This document shows positions 17,764-26,197 of a stretch of 64,000 bases of DNA, one piece after another. The DNA comes from CAG-411 sp963643465 (GTDB taxonomy: Bacteria; Bacillota; Clostridia; Lachnospirales; Lachnospiraceae): assembly GCA_963643465.1 (NCBI GenBank), contig CAVIJT010000004.1:124001-188000 (forward strand), read 5' to 3'. A model generated the notes under the pieces. That model ran no database searches. It was not told where the DNA came from and worked only from the letters and a program-made list of their open reading frames with translations. The position numbers and the translations under genes are program-made. Position 1 is the stretch's first letter. Each line of letters begins with the position of its first letter.

Positions 17764-17791
17764 AGTATAACAAAAAAAGAATTGCAAGTAA
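17764..17791 (-). promoter_or_regulatory. promoter of aroE
   Basis: Minus strand: -35 TTACTT (17791-17786), a 16-base spacer and -10 TATACT (17769-17764). It is a moderate sigma-A match lying about 38 bases before the start codon. Confidence 0.5.
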
Positions 17792-17929
17792 CTTGTTTTG
17801 TCCCAACATTTTGTCATAAACAAAGCAAAAAGAAAATATATTAGTTACAGTTCACTTCCCAGAAAGACTGGCGAGAAAACTGTAATAATAAGTAGTTTAA
17901 TTTTTAATGAAGCGAAAGGAGGAGAAGGT

Positions 17930-18865
17930 ATGGAAGGAGAAAGTACAGCAATCCAAATTTTGGCGGTTCCTATAAAAACATTGATAAGGCAAAGTAAACT
18001 ACAAGTAGAAAAGTTAGAGGAAATTCGTTTGCGAATTGGACAACCTGTTTGGGTTTTGTATGAACGGACTCCATTTTATTTAGGAAATGATGGAGCCTTG
18101 CGAAAAGAAAAGAAAGAAGCATATGTTGTGACAGAAAAGGATATAAGAGAGACACTAGAGTATGCCAGTGGATTTTCTATGTATGCCTATGAGCATGAAA
18201 GAAGGCAAGGATATCTCACCATTCAGGGGGGACATCGCATTGGTATGGCAGGAAAGATTGTAATGGAACAGGGAAACGTAAAAACGATTTCAGATATAGC
18301 AATGCTTAATATTCGGCTTGCTCATGAATGTATTGGATGTGCAAAAAAAATTTTGCCATATATAAAAGAGCCGGAAGGTGTGGTAAGTACATTGATTCTT
18401 TCGCCGCCAGGAGGAGGAAAAACCACGCTGCTTCGGGATTTGATACGGGAATTAGCTTCTGAACAGGAAGGTTATACGGTAGGAGTGGTAGATGAACGTT
18501 CAGAACTTGCAGCCTGTTATAAAGGAGTTCCGCAAAATAATCTTGGCGTTACGGTGGACGTGCTGGATGGTTGTTCTAAAGCAGAAGGAATGCGTATGTT
18601 ACTTCGTTCCATGGCACCGGATATTATTGCGGTGGATGAAATTGGAAGTATGGAAGATGTGGAAGCAATTCGACAGGTGACAAACAATGGCTGTCGTTTG
18701 CTTGCTACTATTCATGGAAGTAGCATGGAAGATATGAGAAAAAGACATTCTGTAAAACTGCTTATGGAAGATAATATTTTTCAACGTTTTGTTGTGCTTG
18801 ACGATCGATACCATGTGGGAAGTATAAAAGGAATTTATAAAGAATATGGAAAGGATCGGGTGTAA
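17930..18865 (+). CDS. spoIIIAA: stage III sporulation protein AA (ATPase)
   Basis: SpoIIIAA is the cytoplasmic secretion-type ATPase of the SpoIIIA-SpoIIQ channel, which links mother cell and forespore during engulfment. The 311-residue protein shows an N-terminal domain and a RecA-like core with Walker A SPPGGGKTTLLRDL near residue 157 and Walker B-type DIIAVDEIGS near 230. AAAGGAGG lies just before the ATG at 17930. An in-frame upstream ATG at 17798 lacks a site and lies in the divergent promoter region. It is the first of eight contiguous spoIIIA genes. In Bacillus this operon is transcribed by sigma-E, but I could not pick a convincing sigma-E promoter by eye. Confidence 0.95.
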   Translation: MEGESTAIQILAVPIKTLIRQSKLQVEKLEEIRLRIGQPVWVLYERTPFYLGNDGALRKEKKEAYVVTEKDIRETLEYASGFSMYAYEHERRQGYLTIQGGHRIGMAGKIVMEQGNVKTISDIAMLNIRLAHECIGCAKKILPYIKEPEGVVSTLILSPPGGGKTTLLRDLIRELASEQEGYTVGVVDERSELAACYKGVPQNNLGVTVDVLDGCSKAEGMRMLLRSMAPDIIAVDEIGSMEDVEAIRQVTNNGCRLLATIHGSSMEDMRKRHSVKLLMEDNIFQRFVVLDDRYHVGSIKGIYKEYGKDRV

Positions 18866-18871
18866 TGAAAA

Positions 18872-19390
18872 ATGCTGAAAATAGTAGGTAGTATGTTGGT
18901 GATTTTTGGCTGTGCTGCCATGGGATTTTATATGGTAGAACGAATGAAAAAGCATATTGGGGAATTGGAACAGGTAAAAAAACAGCTTATGTTTATGGAG
19001 GGAGAAATTCGAGTGGGATTTCGTCCGGTAAAAGACATTTTTGCTCAGTTGGAGCAAAGAACTGCAGGCAATTGGAAAGCATTTTATGCTTTTGTACAAA
19101 GAAATATAGAGAAGGACACACAAAAATCTTTAGATAGTATATGGCGTGAGGCTATTAGAGAAACACTAAAAAATTCCCTGTTAAATCAAAACGAAAAAAG
19201 GGCATGGCAAGAGCTTGGGGAAAATCTCGGATATTTAGATAAAGAGATGCAAATTGCACTATTACACATTTGCGAAGAACATTTTGAAGAGTATCGATTA
19301 CAGGCAGAGGAACATATGAAAGGAAATGCAAAAATATATCAGACGTTGGGTATAATGGGAGGCATTTTTCTTACCATTATCTTTGTATAA
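18872..19390 (+). CDS. spoIIIAB: stage III sporulation protein AB
   Basis: The 172-residue protein resembles SpoIIIAB, a membrane component related to GspF-type secretion platform proteins. Visible are an N-terminal hydrophobic segment (residues about 3-20), a central helical cytoplasmic part with basic residues, and a C-terminal hydrophobic segment LGIMGGIFLTIIFV. It starts 6 bases after spoIIIAA with a poor Shine-Dalgarno, which suggests coupling to the upstream gene. An overlapping ATG at 18864 leads only to a short frame. Confidence 0.9.
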   Translation: MLKIVGSMLVIFGCAAMGFYMVERMKKHIGELEQVKKQLMFMEGEIRVGFRPVKDIFAQLEQRTAGNWKAFYAFVQRNIEKDTQKSLDSIWREAIRETLKNSLLNQNEKRAWQELGENLGYLDKEMQIALLHICEEHFEEYRLQAEEHMKGNAKIYQTLGIMGGIFLTIIFV

Positions 19391-19414
19391 AAAAAGCAGG
19401 AGGAGAAACCGGTT

Positions 19415-19609
19415 ATGAGTATCAATTTGTTGTTTAAAATAGCTGCGGTAGGAATATTGGTCTCAGTGCTGGGACAGGTTTTAAAGCATGCAGGAAGGGA
19501 GGAACAGGCATTTTTAACCAGTCTTGCAGGATTGCTTTTGGTGCTGTTTTGGATTGTACCATACATATCGGAGCTGTTTGAAACCATTAAGAATTTGTTT
19601 TCTCTGTAG
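19415..19609 (+). CDS. spoIIIAC: stage III sporulation protein AC
   Basis: This very small protein of 64 residues has two membrane helices (about 5-22 and 32-53), the length and arrangement of SpoIIIAC. The conserved opening is INLLFKIAAVGILVSVLGQVL, followed by LKHAGREEQAF. It is a membrane component of the SpoIIIA complex. AGGAGG lies 10 bases before the ATG, and the gene sits in order between spoIIIAB and spoIIIAD. Confidence 0.92.
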   Translation: MSINLLFKIAAVGILVSVLGQVLKHAGREEQAFLTSLAGLLLVLFWIVPYISELFETIKNLFSL

Positions 19610-19621
19610 GGAGTGAGAGCC

Positions 19622-20002
19622 ATGATAAAAATTGCAATTTTAGGGGTAGTTGTGGCGTTAATTGCCCTGCCATTTAAGGTAATCAAGGGAGAATATAGCC
19701 TGTATATCGGTTTGGCAGGCTGTATCATGATTTTTCTATTTGTTGTGGGAAAACTAGAACAAGTGATTCGGATGATGGAAGAAATCAGTAGTTTACTTCC
19801 TATTGAGGGAGAGTATATAAAATTGCTTATTAAAATGATTGGAATTACCTACATCACTGAATTTAGCCAAGATATTTGCAGAGATGCCGGTTTTGGAGCT
19901 GTTGCAAACCAGATTGGAGTTGCAGGAAAAATCACGCTGTTAGTGTTAGGGCTTCCGGTTATTCAATCGCTACTTTCCTGTCTTTCCCAGTTTGGAGGTT
20001 AA
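19622..20002 (+). CDS. spoIIIAD: stage III sporulation protein AD
   Basis: The 126-residue membrane protein has three or four helices and the conserved segment YIKLLIKMIGITYITEFSQD (about residue 70), in which SpoIIIAD is best conserved. It ends VIQSLLSCLSQFGG. ATG 19622 is chosen over an in-frame GTG at 19613 because GGGAG falls at proper distance. It follows spoIIIAC by 12 bases and precedes the spoIIIAE GTG by one base. Confidence 0.9.
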   Translation: MIKIAILGVVVALIALPFKVIKGEYSLYIGLAGCIMIFLFVVGKLEQVIRMMEEISSLLPIEGEYIKLLIKMIGITYITEFSQDICRDAGFGAVANQIGVAGKITLLVLGLPVIQSLLSCLSQFGG

Positions 20003-20003
20003 A

Positions 20004-21152
20004 GTGAAAAAGGCGTTGACATTTTTGTTCATTGGCTTATTTTTTGTGTTTGTAGGACTTCCGGTGGAACAAATCTATGCAGAAAGTACAGAGGAAGATT
20101 TGTTGGTGGAAGAATTTTTGGATGAAGATGAGATAAAAGAATTGCAACAGATGTTGGAGGAACAATTGCCAAATACATCCTTTTCTATGATGGGATATAT
20201 CAAGCAATTGATTTCAGGGGAGGAGCCGTTTTCTATTACTGATGTGGGAAATACAATAAAAGAGGCAATCGTAGAAGAGTTTATGGCAAATACTAATTTA
20301 TGGAAACAGTGTTTTTTTATTGCGCTGATTGCTGCGTTTTTTTCTAATTTTGCAATGATGTTTCAAAATAAACAAGTAGGAGAAACGGGGTATTATATAG
20401 GGGTTTTGTTGTTGTTTTCGCTTCTGGCAACTGCTTTTGTAGGCGTGTTTTCGGTGGCAGAGCAGATGCTGGCTATGGTTGTTACCTTTATGAAAATGTT
20501 ATTACCAGTTTACTTTATGCTGACAGCGGCATCTAGTGGACAAGGTGTGGCATCCGGAGGGTATCAGTTAGCATTGATGGTAGTCGCGTTAGTGAATTTC
20601 ATTATAAAGGCAGTTCTCTTGCCTGTAGTGAAAATTTATTTTTTTACCGTTCTTATTAATCAGTTATCAAAAGAGGACAAGTTCAGTAAATTTTTAGAAT
20701 TGTTGGAAACTGGCATTCGTTGGACACTAAAGGCACTTTTAGGACTGGTGACTGGTCTGAATGCAGTGGAAGGTTTGTTGCTACCTACGATCCAAAAAGT
20801 AAAACAGAATGCGTTGTTAAAAACAGGAGAAGCCATTCCTGTTGTGGGGGATTTGTTTTCGGGAGTGACGGAAACGGTTTTGAGTGTAATCAGCTTGCTT
20901 CGAAATGCAGTTGGAGTGGCAGGGGTGGTCGCTATGCTGTTGTTATGCTTTATTCCCCTTGTAAAACTATTGGTATATGCCATTGTGTTTCGTGTAGAGG
21001 CAGCATTGTTACAACCTATGGGAGGGGGACAAATGTGCGAGTGTATGACTGGGGTGTCGAAAACAGCAGGTTTCTTGTTATATTTAGAATTTGTTAGTAT
21101 GTTGCTGTTTGGGATTACAATTTTAATCTTGTCGTTTTCTCTGGGAGGTTGA
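20004..21152 (+). CDS. spoIIIAE: stage III sporulation protein AE
   Basis: SpoIIIAE is the large polytopic membrane component of the feeding-tube channel. The 382-residue protein has an N-terminal signal-like helix (KKALTFLFIGLFFVFVGLPV) and an acidic extracytoplasmic segment (residues 28-65). About seven hydrophobic helices follow, including TGIRWTLKALLGLVTGLNAV. The GTG at 20004 is preferred because GGAGGT lies 5 bases before it; a TTG four codons earlier would coincide with the ribosome site. There is a one-base gap to spoIIIAD and a 3-base gap to spoIIIAF. Confidence 0.92.
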   Translation: MKKALTFLFIGLFFVFVGLPVEQIYAESTEEDLLVEEFLDEDEIKELQQMLEEQLPNTSFSMMGYIKQLISGEEPFSITDVGNTIKEAIVEEFMANTNLWKQCFFIALIAAFFSNFAMMFQNKQVGETGYYIGVLLLFSLLATAFVGVFSVAEQMLAMVVTFMKMLLPVYFMLTAASSGQGVASGGYQLALMVVALVNFIIKAVLLPVVKIYFFTVLINQLSKEDKFSKFLELLETGIRWTLKALLGLVTGLNAVEGLLLPTIQKVKQNALLKTGEAIPVVGDLFSGVTETVLSVISLLRNAVGVAGVVAMLLLCFIPLVKLLVYAIVFRVEAALLQPMGGGQMCECMTGVSKTAGFLLYLEFVSMLLFGITILILSFSLGG

Positions 21153-21155
21153 AAG

Positions 21156-21518
21156 ATGGAGCAAATTATGGGAATGCTAAAGCAGCTGGCTTGTTTGTTA
21201 CTGCTATTTAGTTTGTTGGAACAATTGATTTGTGATTCCAAAATGCAGAGATATTTGCGTTTTTTTGCCGGGATTTTATTATGTGTGTCCGTATTACAGA
21301 GTGTGGGAAATTTGCTTTCAGTGGACTGGTTTGAAGGGCTTGCCTTTTCTGTAGAGGATGCAGGGGAATATGAAGATGAGTTTTTAGAATGGGAGGAAAA
21401 GCGAGAAGAACAGATTGACCATATATATGACAATCAGGAACAAGTAGAAAACAACTCGGATATTGCAGAGGACAACCAGATACAGATTGATTCAATACAA
21501 TGGGAGGAGGAGCCGTGA
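21156..21518 (+). CDS. spoIIIAF: stage III sporulation protein AF
   Basis: The 120-residue protein has two N-terminal membrane helices (residues about 6-22 and 31-49), followed by an acidic soluble region rich in Glu, Asp and Gln. Known SpoIIIAF proteins have a ring-building-motif domain here and are longer, so the soluble domain of this protein is short. GGGAGG precedes the ATG. Its stop codon overlaps the GTG of spoIIIAG (GTGA, 4 bases), a sign of translational coupling. Confidence 0.85.
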   Translation: MEQIMGMLKQLACLLLLFSLLEQLICDSKMQRYLRFFAGILLCVSVLQSVGNLLSVDWFEGLAFSVEDAGEYEDEFLEWEEKREEQIDHIYDNQEQVENNSDIAEDNQIQIDSIQWEEEP

Positions 21519-22084
21519 AAGATAGAAAAGAGTGGATTATAAAATTAAAAGAAATCGGCATATTAAGATTAGGACTAATGATTATTGCAGGAATTATGCT
21601 TTTGGCATTATCCATTCCTCAAAAAGATACAACAGAAAAAAAGGAAGAAAAAGCGGTACAGAGTGTAAATGAAACAGATGAATTAGAAGTTTACATAGAA
21701 AATATGGAAGAAAGACTGACAAAGGTATTAGAACAGGTTGAGGGAATAGGCAGTGTTCAAGTTATGATTACAGCAAAATCTTCCAAAGAGCAGATTGTGC
21801 TAAAAGATACGCCCTATAGCCGAACAGATACAGAAGAAACAGATAGTCAGGGAGGTACTAGAGAAAGTACACAAATAGATAGTCAGGAAAGTACCGTATT
21901 AGAAGAGCAGGAGGATGGCAGCAAAAATCCATATATTACCATGGAGATGCAGCCAGAAATCGAGGGAGTGCTTATAATAGCTAAGGGAGCAGGGGATAGT
22001 AAAATAGTTGCAGAAATAAATGAGGCAGTTACTGCATTATTTTCAGTTCCTTCACATAAAATAAAAGTAATGAAAATGAAATAA
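21515..22084 (+). CDS. spoIIIAG: stage III sporulation protein AG
   Basis: SpoIIIAG forms a large ring in the intermembrane space of the sporangium. The 189-residue protein has a short basic N-terminus, one transmembrane helix (LGLMIIAGIMLLALSI), a Ser/Thr/Gln/Glu-rich linker and a ring-building-motif domain (LTKVLEQVEGIGSVQVMITA ... GVLIIAKGAGDSKIVAEI). The GTG at 21515 is chosen because GGAGGAGG ends just upstream; an ATG at 21500 would lie on that site. Confidence 0.9.
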   Translation: MKDRKEWIIKLKEIGILRLGLMIIAGIMLLALSIPQKDTTEKKEEKAVQSVNETDELEVYIENMEERLTKVLEQVEGIGSVQVMITAKSSKEQIVLKDTPYSRTDTEETDSQGGTRESTQIDSQESTVLEEQEDGSKNPYITMEMQPEIEGVLIIAKGAGDSKIVAEINEAVTALFSVPSHKIKVMKMK

Positions 22085-22118
22085 TTATGTATCACAAGAT
22101 ACGGAAATGGAGGCTGCA

Positions 22119-22805
22119 ATGAAAAAAGTATGGAGACGCAATCAACTGATTATCACTGCGCTTGTAATTTTAGTTGGTGTAGCAGGATATTTAAACTTCA
22201 CGGAGAAATCTGTTTCGGAGACCCTTGATTGGGCTGCAAATGCAGAGGTGGAGGAAACGGCAAGTGTGGATGTTATGGAAACTGTAGAAGAGGAAGTTAC
22301 AGAAGAGGCAAAGGATATAGAAGCAACAGAAACAGCAGAACAGGAAGAAGCATCTACAGAGGAAGAATTAACGGAAGAAGAGTTAGCAGAAGTAGAAACT
22401 ACATCTGAATCAGAGGAAGAAAATGTAGGAGAAGCTGTGCTTACCAATGCAAAAACCAGTGATGTGTTCTATTCCATTAAATTGGAAAGAGAGCAGACAA
22501 GAGCTGAAAACAAAGAAATGCTTACAGAAATTTTGAATAATACAAATGCCACAGAAGATCAGAAAAACGATGCCATTAACTCTATTATGGAGATGGCAGA
22601 CAATGCAGAAAAAGAAAATGCAGCAGAAACCTTGCTGACGGCAAAAGGTTTTTCGGGAGCAGTAGTAAGCATTACAGATGATAGTGTAGACGTGGTAATC
22701 AATCAGACAGAATTAAGCGATCAGGAAGTGGTGCAGATTGAGGATATTGTTGCCAGAAAAACAGGTGTATCTATGGAAAAAATTGTAATTAGCACCAATC
22801 AGTAA
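22119..22805 (+). CDS. spoIIIAH: stage III sporulation protein AH
   Basis: SpoIIIAH is the mother-cell partner of forespore SpoIIQ and resembles YscJ/FliF ring proteins. The 228-residue protein has one N-terminal helix (QLIITALVILVGVAGYLNF), a long Glu/Thr-rich linker (residues about 40-105) and a C-terminal ring-forming domain beginning KTSDVFYSIKLEREQTRAEN. The acidic linker is unusually long. Start ATG 22119 has GGAGG 5 bases upstream. It is the last gene of the operon. A hairpin with arms of about 8 bp follows at 22813-22840, but it lacks a T-tract. Confidence 0.9.
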   Translation: MKKVWRRNQLIITALVILVGVAGYLNFTEKSVSETLDWAANAEVEETASVDVMETVEEEVTEEAKDIEATETAEQEEASTEEELTEEELAEVETTSESEEENVGEAVLTNAKTSDVFYSIKLEREQTRAENKEMLTEILNNTNATEDQKNDAINSIMEMADNAEKENAAETLLTAKGFSGAVVSITDDSVDVVINQTELSDQEVVQIEDIVARKTGVSMEKIVISTNQ

Positions 22806-22889
22806 AGGGAAGTCTTACATACCTTTGATGAATGTAAGAAAATACGGACAAAAATCCAAAGAAAGATTGCAAAAGATTGTATAAAAAAA

Positions 22890-22917
22890 TTGCAAAAATC
22901 AATAAGTTTGATATAAT
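22890..22917 (+). promoter_or_regulatory. sigma-A promoter of yqhY-nusB
   Basis: -35 TTGCAA (22890-22895), a 16-base spacer and -10 TATAAT (22912-22917), 38 bases before the GTG start. It separates vegetative housekeeping genes from the spoIIIA operon. Confidence 0.75.
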
Positions 22918-22954
22918 AGAATATATGTGCAAAAGGAAATAGGAGGTGTCGGAA

Positions 22955-23332
22955 GTGGCAAAAGATATGGAGAGAGTTGGGACCTATAATTTGTTAGATG
23001 AAGGCAGTATTGGTGAGATTCAGATTGCAGATGAGGTAGTAGCGATTATTGCAGGACTTGCAGCAACAGAAGTGGAAGGGGTTTCTTCTATGGCAGGCAA
23101 TATAACAAACGAGTTAGTTGGAAGGCTTGGAATGAAGAATCTTGCAAAAGGTGTGAAAGTGGATATTACCTCGGAAGCAGTTGTAGTGGATATGGCACTA
23201 AATATGGAATACGGATTTAATATTCCGAAGACCTCTGAGGAAGTACAGGAAAGAGTAAAGACAGCAATTGAGAATATGACAGGATTACATGTAGCGGAAG
23301 TAAATGTTCGAATTGCAGGAGTTGCAATTTAG
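22955..23332 (+). CDS. Asp23/Gls24 family envelope stress response protein (YqhY-like)
   Basis: The 125-residue protein belongs to the Asp23/Gls24 (DUF322) family. YqhY in Bacillus and relatives sits before nusB and is connected to control of acetyl-CoA carboxylase and the cell envelope. Family features include GEIQIADEVVAIIAGLAATEV near residue 18, SSMAGN, and the terminal TGLHVAEVNVRIAGV. The GTG at 22955 is chosen because AGGAGG lies 8 bases upstream; a GTG at 22946 would lie on that site. The accB and accC genes that precede yqhY in Bacillus are absent here. Confidence 0.85.
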   Translation: MAKDMERVGTYNLLDEGSIGEIQIADEVVAIIAGLAATEVEGVSSMAGNITNELVGRLGMKNLAKGVKVDITSEAVVVDMALNMEYGFNIPKTSEEVQERVKTAIENMTGLHVAEVNVRIAGVAI

Positions 23333-23360
23333 AAATGTTAAGATAGGAGTTAAGCCGAAG

Positions 23361-23774
23361 ATGACACGTAGAGAATGCAGAGAACATTTGATGATAATGC
23401 TTTTTCAACGGGAGTTTCATAACGTTGAGGAATTACCGGAACAAGTGGATTATTATTTAGACAACATTATTGCACCTAAGAGTGATGATGTTGCATATAT
23501 TAGAAACAAATATGAAAAAGCATCCGAATATATAGGCGAGATTGATACAATGTTAGAAGAGGTATCTGAGGGCTGGAAAGTGAAACGTATGGGAAAAGTC
23601 GATTTATCCATCATGCGCCTTGCAGTCTATGAGATGAAGTATGATGAAGAGATACCTGTTCGAGTAGCAATCAATGAGGCTGTAGAGATTGCAAAAAAAT
23701 ATGGGCAGGACAATTCGCCATCCTTTGTAAATGGAATTTTGGCAAAAGTGGCTGAGTTGATGGCAAAAGGTTGA
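23361..23774 (+). CDS. nusB: transcription antitermination protein NusB
   Basis: NusB binds boxA RNA together with NusE (S10) and supports processive transcription of rRNA operons. The 137-residue all-helical protein shows the usual opening TRRECREHLMIMLFQREFH, the core WKVKRMGKVDLSIMRLAVYEM and INEAVEIAKKYGQDNSPSFVNGILAKV near the end. The start is ATG 23361 with AGGAG about 11 bases upstream. The stop codon lies inside the stem of an intrinsic terminator (23765-23792). Confidence 0.93.
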   Translation: MTRRECREHLMIMLFQREFHNVEELPEQVDYYLDNIIAPKSDDVAYIRNKYEKASEYIGEIDTMLEEVSEGWKVKRMGKVDLSIMRLAVYEMKYDEEIPVRVAINEAVEIAKKYGQDNSPSFVNGILAKVAELMAKG

Positions 23775-23792
23775 AGGTAATTCAACCTTTTT
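23765..23792 (+). terminator. intrinsic terminator overlapping the nusB stop codon
   Basis: Arms AAAAGGTTGAA (23765-23775) and TTCAACCTTTT (23781-23791), with loop GGTAA, run directly into T residues. The nusB TGA (23772-23774) is inside the left arm, so a terminating ribosome would cover part of the hairpin. Confidence 0.82.
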
Positions 23793-23812
23793 CTGCAATA
23801 AGGGTGTAATTT

Positions 23813-25021
23813 ATGAGAGAGAAAGCATATTGGGTATCAGAGATTAATCGATATATTAAGCATGTATTTGATGAGGATTTTGCACTGGGTAGAATTTATA
23901 TAAAAGGAGAGGTGTCAAATTGTAAGTATCATTCTTCTGGACATATTTATTTTACGTTGAAGGATAACCAGAGTCAGTTGGCATGTGTGATGTTTGCATC
24001 CAGTCGCAATGGCTTGGATTTTCAGCTTGAGGAAGGGCAATCTGTAGTTGTTTTTGGAAATATTACTGTGTATGAGCGTGATGGGAAATATCAGTTATAT
24101 GCCAAAGAGATTAAGTTAGATGGAGCTGGAGTTCTTTATGAGAAGTATATAAAACTAAAGACAGAATTAGAGGAAGAGGGTTTGTTTGCGCCAGAATATA
24201 AGCAGCCAATTCCAGCTTTTGCAAAGAAAGTGGGAGTGGTAACTGCAATTACTGGAGCGGCGATTCACGATATTCAAAATATTTCCACTAGACGAAATCC
24301 ATATATTCAGTTGGTGTTATACCCTGCACAAGTACAGGGGCAGGGAGCGGCAGAAACCATTGTTCGCGGAATTGAAGTTTTGGATCAAATGGATTTAGAT
24401 GTGATTATTGTAGGAAGAGGCGGTGGTTCCATTGAAGATTTGTGGGCATTTAACGAAGAGATAGTAGCTCGCGCTATTTTTGAGAGCCAAACACCTATTA
24501 TTTCAGCAGTGGGGCATGAGACGGATGTAACTATTGCTGATTTTGTGGCAGATCTTAGGGCGCCGACTCCATCTGCGGCAGCAGAACTGGCAGTGGCAGA
24601 TATTCGGGAAGTGTTTGCCAAATTAAAAGAGTATGAAGAGTTGATGACGCAGAAGATGAATTGGAAAATAGCAGGATACCGAAATCTTTTGGAACAGAAA
24701 AAACTCCGGTTAGAATATGCGAATCCATTAAGTCAATTGCAGCAAAAACGACAAAGACTTATGGATATAGAGGACAAGTTAGAAAGAGGAATTAGTGGAA
24801 AATTGGAACGAAAAAAATATCGTCTTGCTATTTTGGCAGAACGATTAGAAGGTATGTCTCCTCTTAAAAAATTAAGTCAGGGATACGCATTTTTGACGGA
24901 TGAACAAAGAAAGCCAATTAAATCTGTGAAAAAAGTAAAAAAGGGGCAAAAACTGCTGATTTCTGTAACCGATGGCGATATTGTTGCAACGGCGGATGAT
25001 ACGCAGGAGCGTTCACGATGA
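23813..25021 (+). CDS. xseA: exodeoxyribonuclease VII large subunit
   Basis: XseA is the catalytic subunit of exonuclease VII, which degrades single-stranded DNA from both ends. The 402-residue protein has an N-terminal OB-fold (IKGEVSNCKYHSSGHIYFTLKD near residue 27) and a catalytic region containing GRGGGSIEDLWAFNEE near 200 and SAVGHETDVTIADFVAD near 230. A long helical part and a short beta tail follow. It starts 38 bases after nusB, beyond the terminator, with a modest AAGGGTG site. The small subunit follows at 25049. Confidence 0.95.
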   Translation: MREKAYWVSEINRYIKHVFDEDFALGRIYIKGEVSNCKYHSSGHIYFTLKDNQSQLACVMFASSRNGLDFQLEEGQSVVVFGNITVYERDGKYQLYAKEIKLDGAGVLYEKYIKLKTELEEEGLFAPEYKQPIPAFAKKVGVVTAITGAAIHDIQNISTRRNPYIQLVLYPAQVQGQGAAETIVRGIEVLDQMDLDVIIVGRGGGSIEDLWAFNEEIVARAIFESQTPIISAVGHETDVTIADFVADLRAPTPSAAAELAVADIREVFAKLKEYEELMTQKMNWKIAGYRNLLEQKKLRLEYANPLSQLQQKRQRLMDIEDKLERGISGKLERKKYRLAILAERLEGMSPLKKLSQGYAFLTDEQRKPIKSVKKVKKGQKLLISVTDGDIVATADDTQERSR

Positions 25022-25048
25022 CAAGGCAAATAGAACGGAGGAGTAAGG

Positions 25049-25243
25049 ATGGCAGGAAAGGCAAAGACATTAGAAGATTCTTTTGCAGAATTAGAAGAGA
25101 TTCTTGAAAAATTAGAAGATGAAGAGGTTTCCCTTGAGGCATCTTTTAAATTATATCAGGAGGGAATGAAACTGGTGAAGAAGTGTAACCAGTCTATCGA
25201 CAAAGTAGAGAAAGAATTGATTGTCATTTCGGAGGGACAGTAA
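25049..25243 (+). CDS. xseB: exodeoxyribonuclease VII small subunit
   Basis: The 64-residue helical protein has the XseB signature SFAELEEILEKLEDEEVSLE followed by SFKLYQEGMKLVKKC. It assembles with XseA into exonuclease VII. CGGAGGAG precedes the ATG. Two bases separate it from ispA. The XseA-XseB-IspA-Dxs order is common in Firmicutes. Confidence 0.94.
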   Translation: MAGKAKTLEDSFAELEEILEKLEDEEVSLEASFKLYQEGMKLVKKCNQSIDKVEKELIVISEGQ

Positions 25244-25245
25244 GT

Positions 25246-26136
25246 ATGGAATTTAAAGAGGAATTAGAACAAAGGGTGTTATATATTGAGGATGTAATCA
25301 GTAAGTATCTTCCAAAAGAGGAAGGATTCCAAAAAACTGTGATTGAAGCAATGAATTACAGTGTGATGGCAGGGGGAAAGAGGGTTCGCCCTATGCTTAT
25401 TTTAGAAAGTTTCCGTTTGCTTGGTGGAACAGATGAAAGTCAGGTACATCCATTTATGGCGGCGATGGAGATGATACACACCTATTCACTGGTGCATGAC
25501 GATCTTCCAGCAATGGATGATGATGAATTGCGGCGAGGAAGAAAAACTACCCATGTGGTGTATGGAGAGGCAATGGGAATCCTGGCAGGAGATGCCCTAC
25601 TAAATTATGGGTATGAGATAGCAAGTGGTGCATTTTTCAATGGAGCTAATTTGGACAATGCAACCAGAGCATTTGCTATTCTGGCAAAAAAAGCAGGTAT
25701 TTATGGAATGGTTGGTGGACAGTCTGTAGACGTGGAAAATTGTGACAAACCAATGGAACAGGACAAGTTAAATTTTATATATGCTTTAAAGACCAGTGCG
25801 CTGATAGAGGCTTCTATGATGATTGGAGCGACTATGGCGGGGGCGAATAAAGATCAAGTACGTGATATTCGAAAGGCAGCTCAGAGAATAGGATTGGCAT
25901 TTCAGATTCAGGATGATATTTTGGATGTAATCGGAAATGAGGAGCAAATTGGAAAGCCGTTAAACAGTGACGATAAAAATCATAAAACTACCTATGTTAC
26001 CTTGTTTGGTGTGGAGAAAGCCAAAGGGGAAGTAGAGAGACTATCCCATGAGGCAGTTATGTTGTTACGAAGTTTTCCACATCGAAACTTGTTTTTGGAG
26101 GATTTCATCAAGTATTTGATTTCCAGACAAAAATAG
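25246..26136 (+). CDS. ispA: polyprenyl (farnesyl/geranylgeranyl) diphosphate synthase
   Basis: The enzyme condenses isopentenyl diphosphate with allylic diphosphates, most likely to farnesyl diphosphate, the precursor of undecaprenyl phosphate and other isoprenoids. The 296-residue protein shows the first aspartate-rich motif DDLPAMDDD with downstream arginines RRG near residue 85, GGKRVRP near 43, and the second motif QIQDDILDVIG near 222. Product length cannot be fixed from sequence by eye. It is joined to dxs, which supplies the methylerythritol phosphate pathway. Confidence 0.92.
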   Translation: MEFKEELEQRVLYIEDVISKYLPKEEGFQKTVIEAMNYSVMAGGKRVRPMLILESFRLLGGTDESQVHPFMAAMEMIHTYSLVHDDLPAMDDDELRRGRKTTHVVYGEAMGILAGDALLNYGYEIASGAFFNGANLDNATRAFAILAKKAGIYGMVGGQSVDVENCDKPMEQDKLNFIYALKTSALIEASMMIGATMAGANKDQVRDIRKAAQRIGLAFQIQDDILDVIGNEEQIGKPLNSDDKNHKTTYVTLFGVEKAKGEVERLSHEAVMLLRSFPHRNLFLEDFIKYLISRQK

Positions 26137-26197
26137 TGATAATATAACGGATTAGTAGGTTATGGCTAAAAGTACAGAGAAGAATGGAGGCGCAATC

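Noticed and set aside
22813..22840. Terminator after spoIIIAH
   Set aside because: Arms CTTACAT/ATGTAAG pair, but no T-tract follows on either strand, so termination is not supported.
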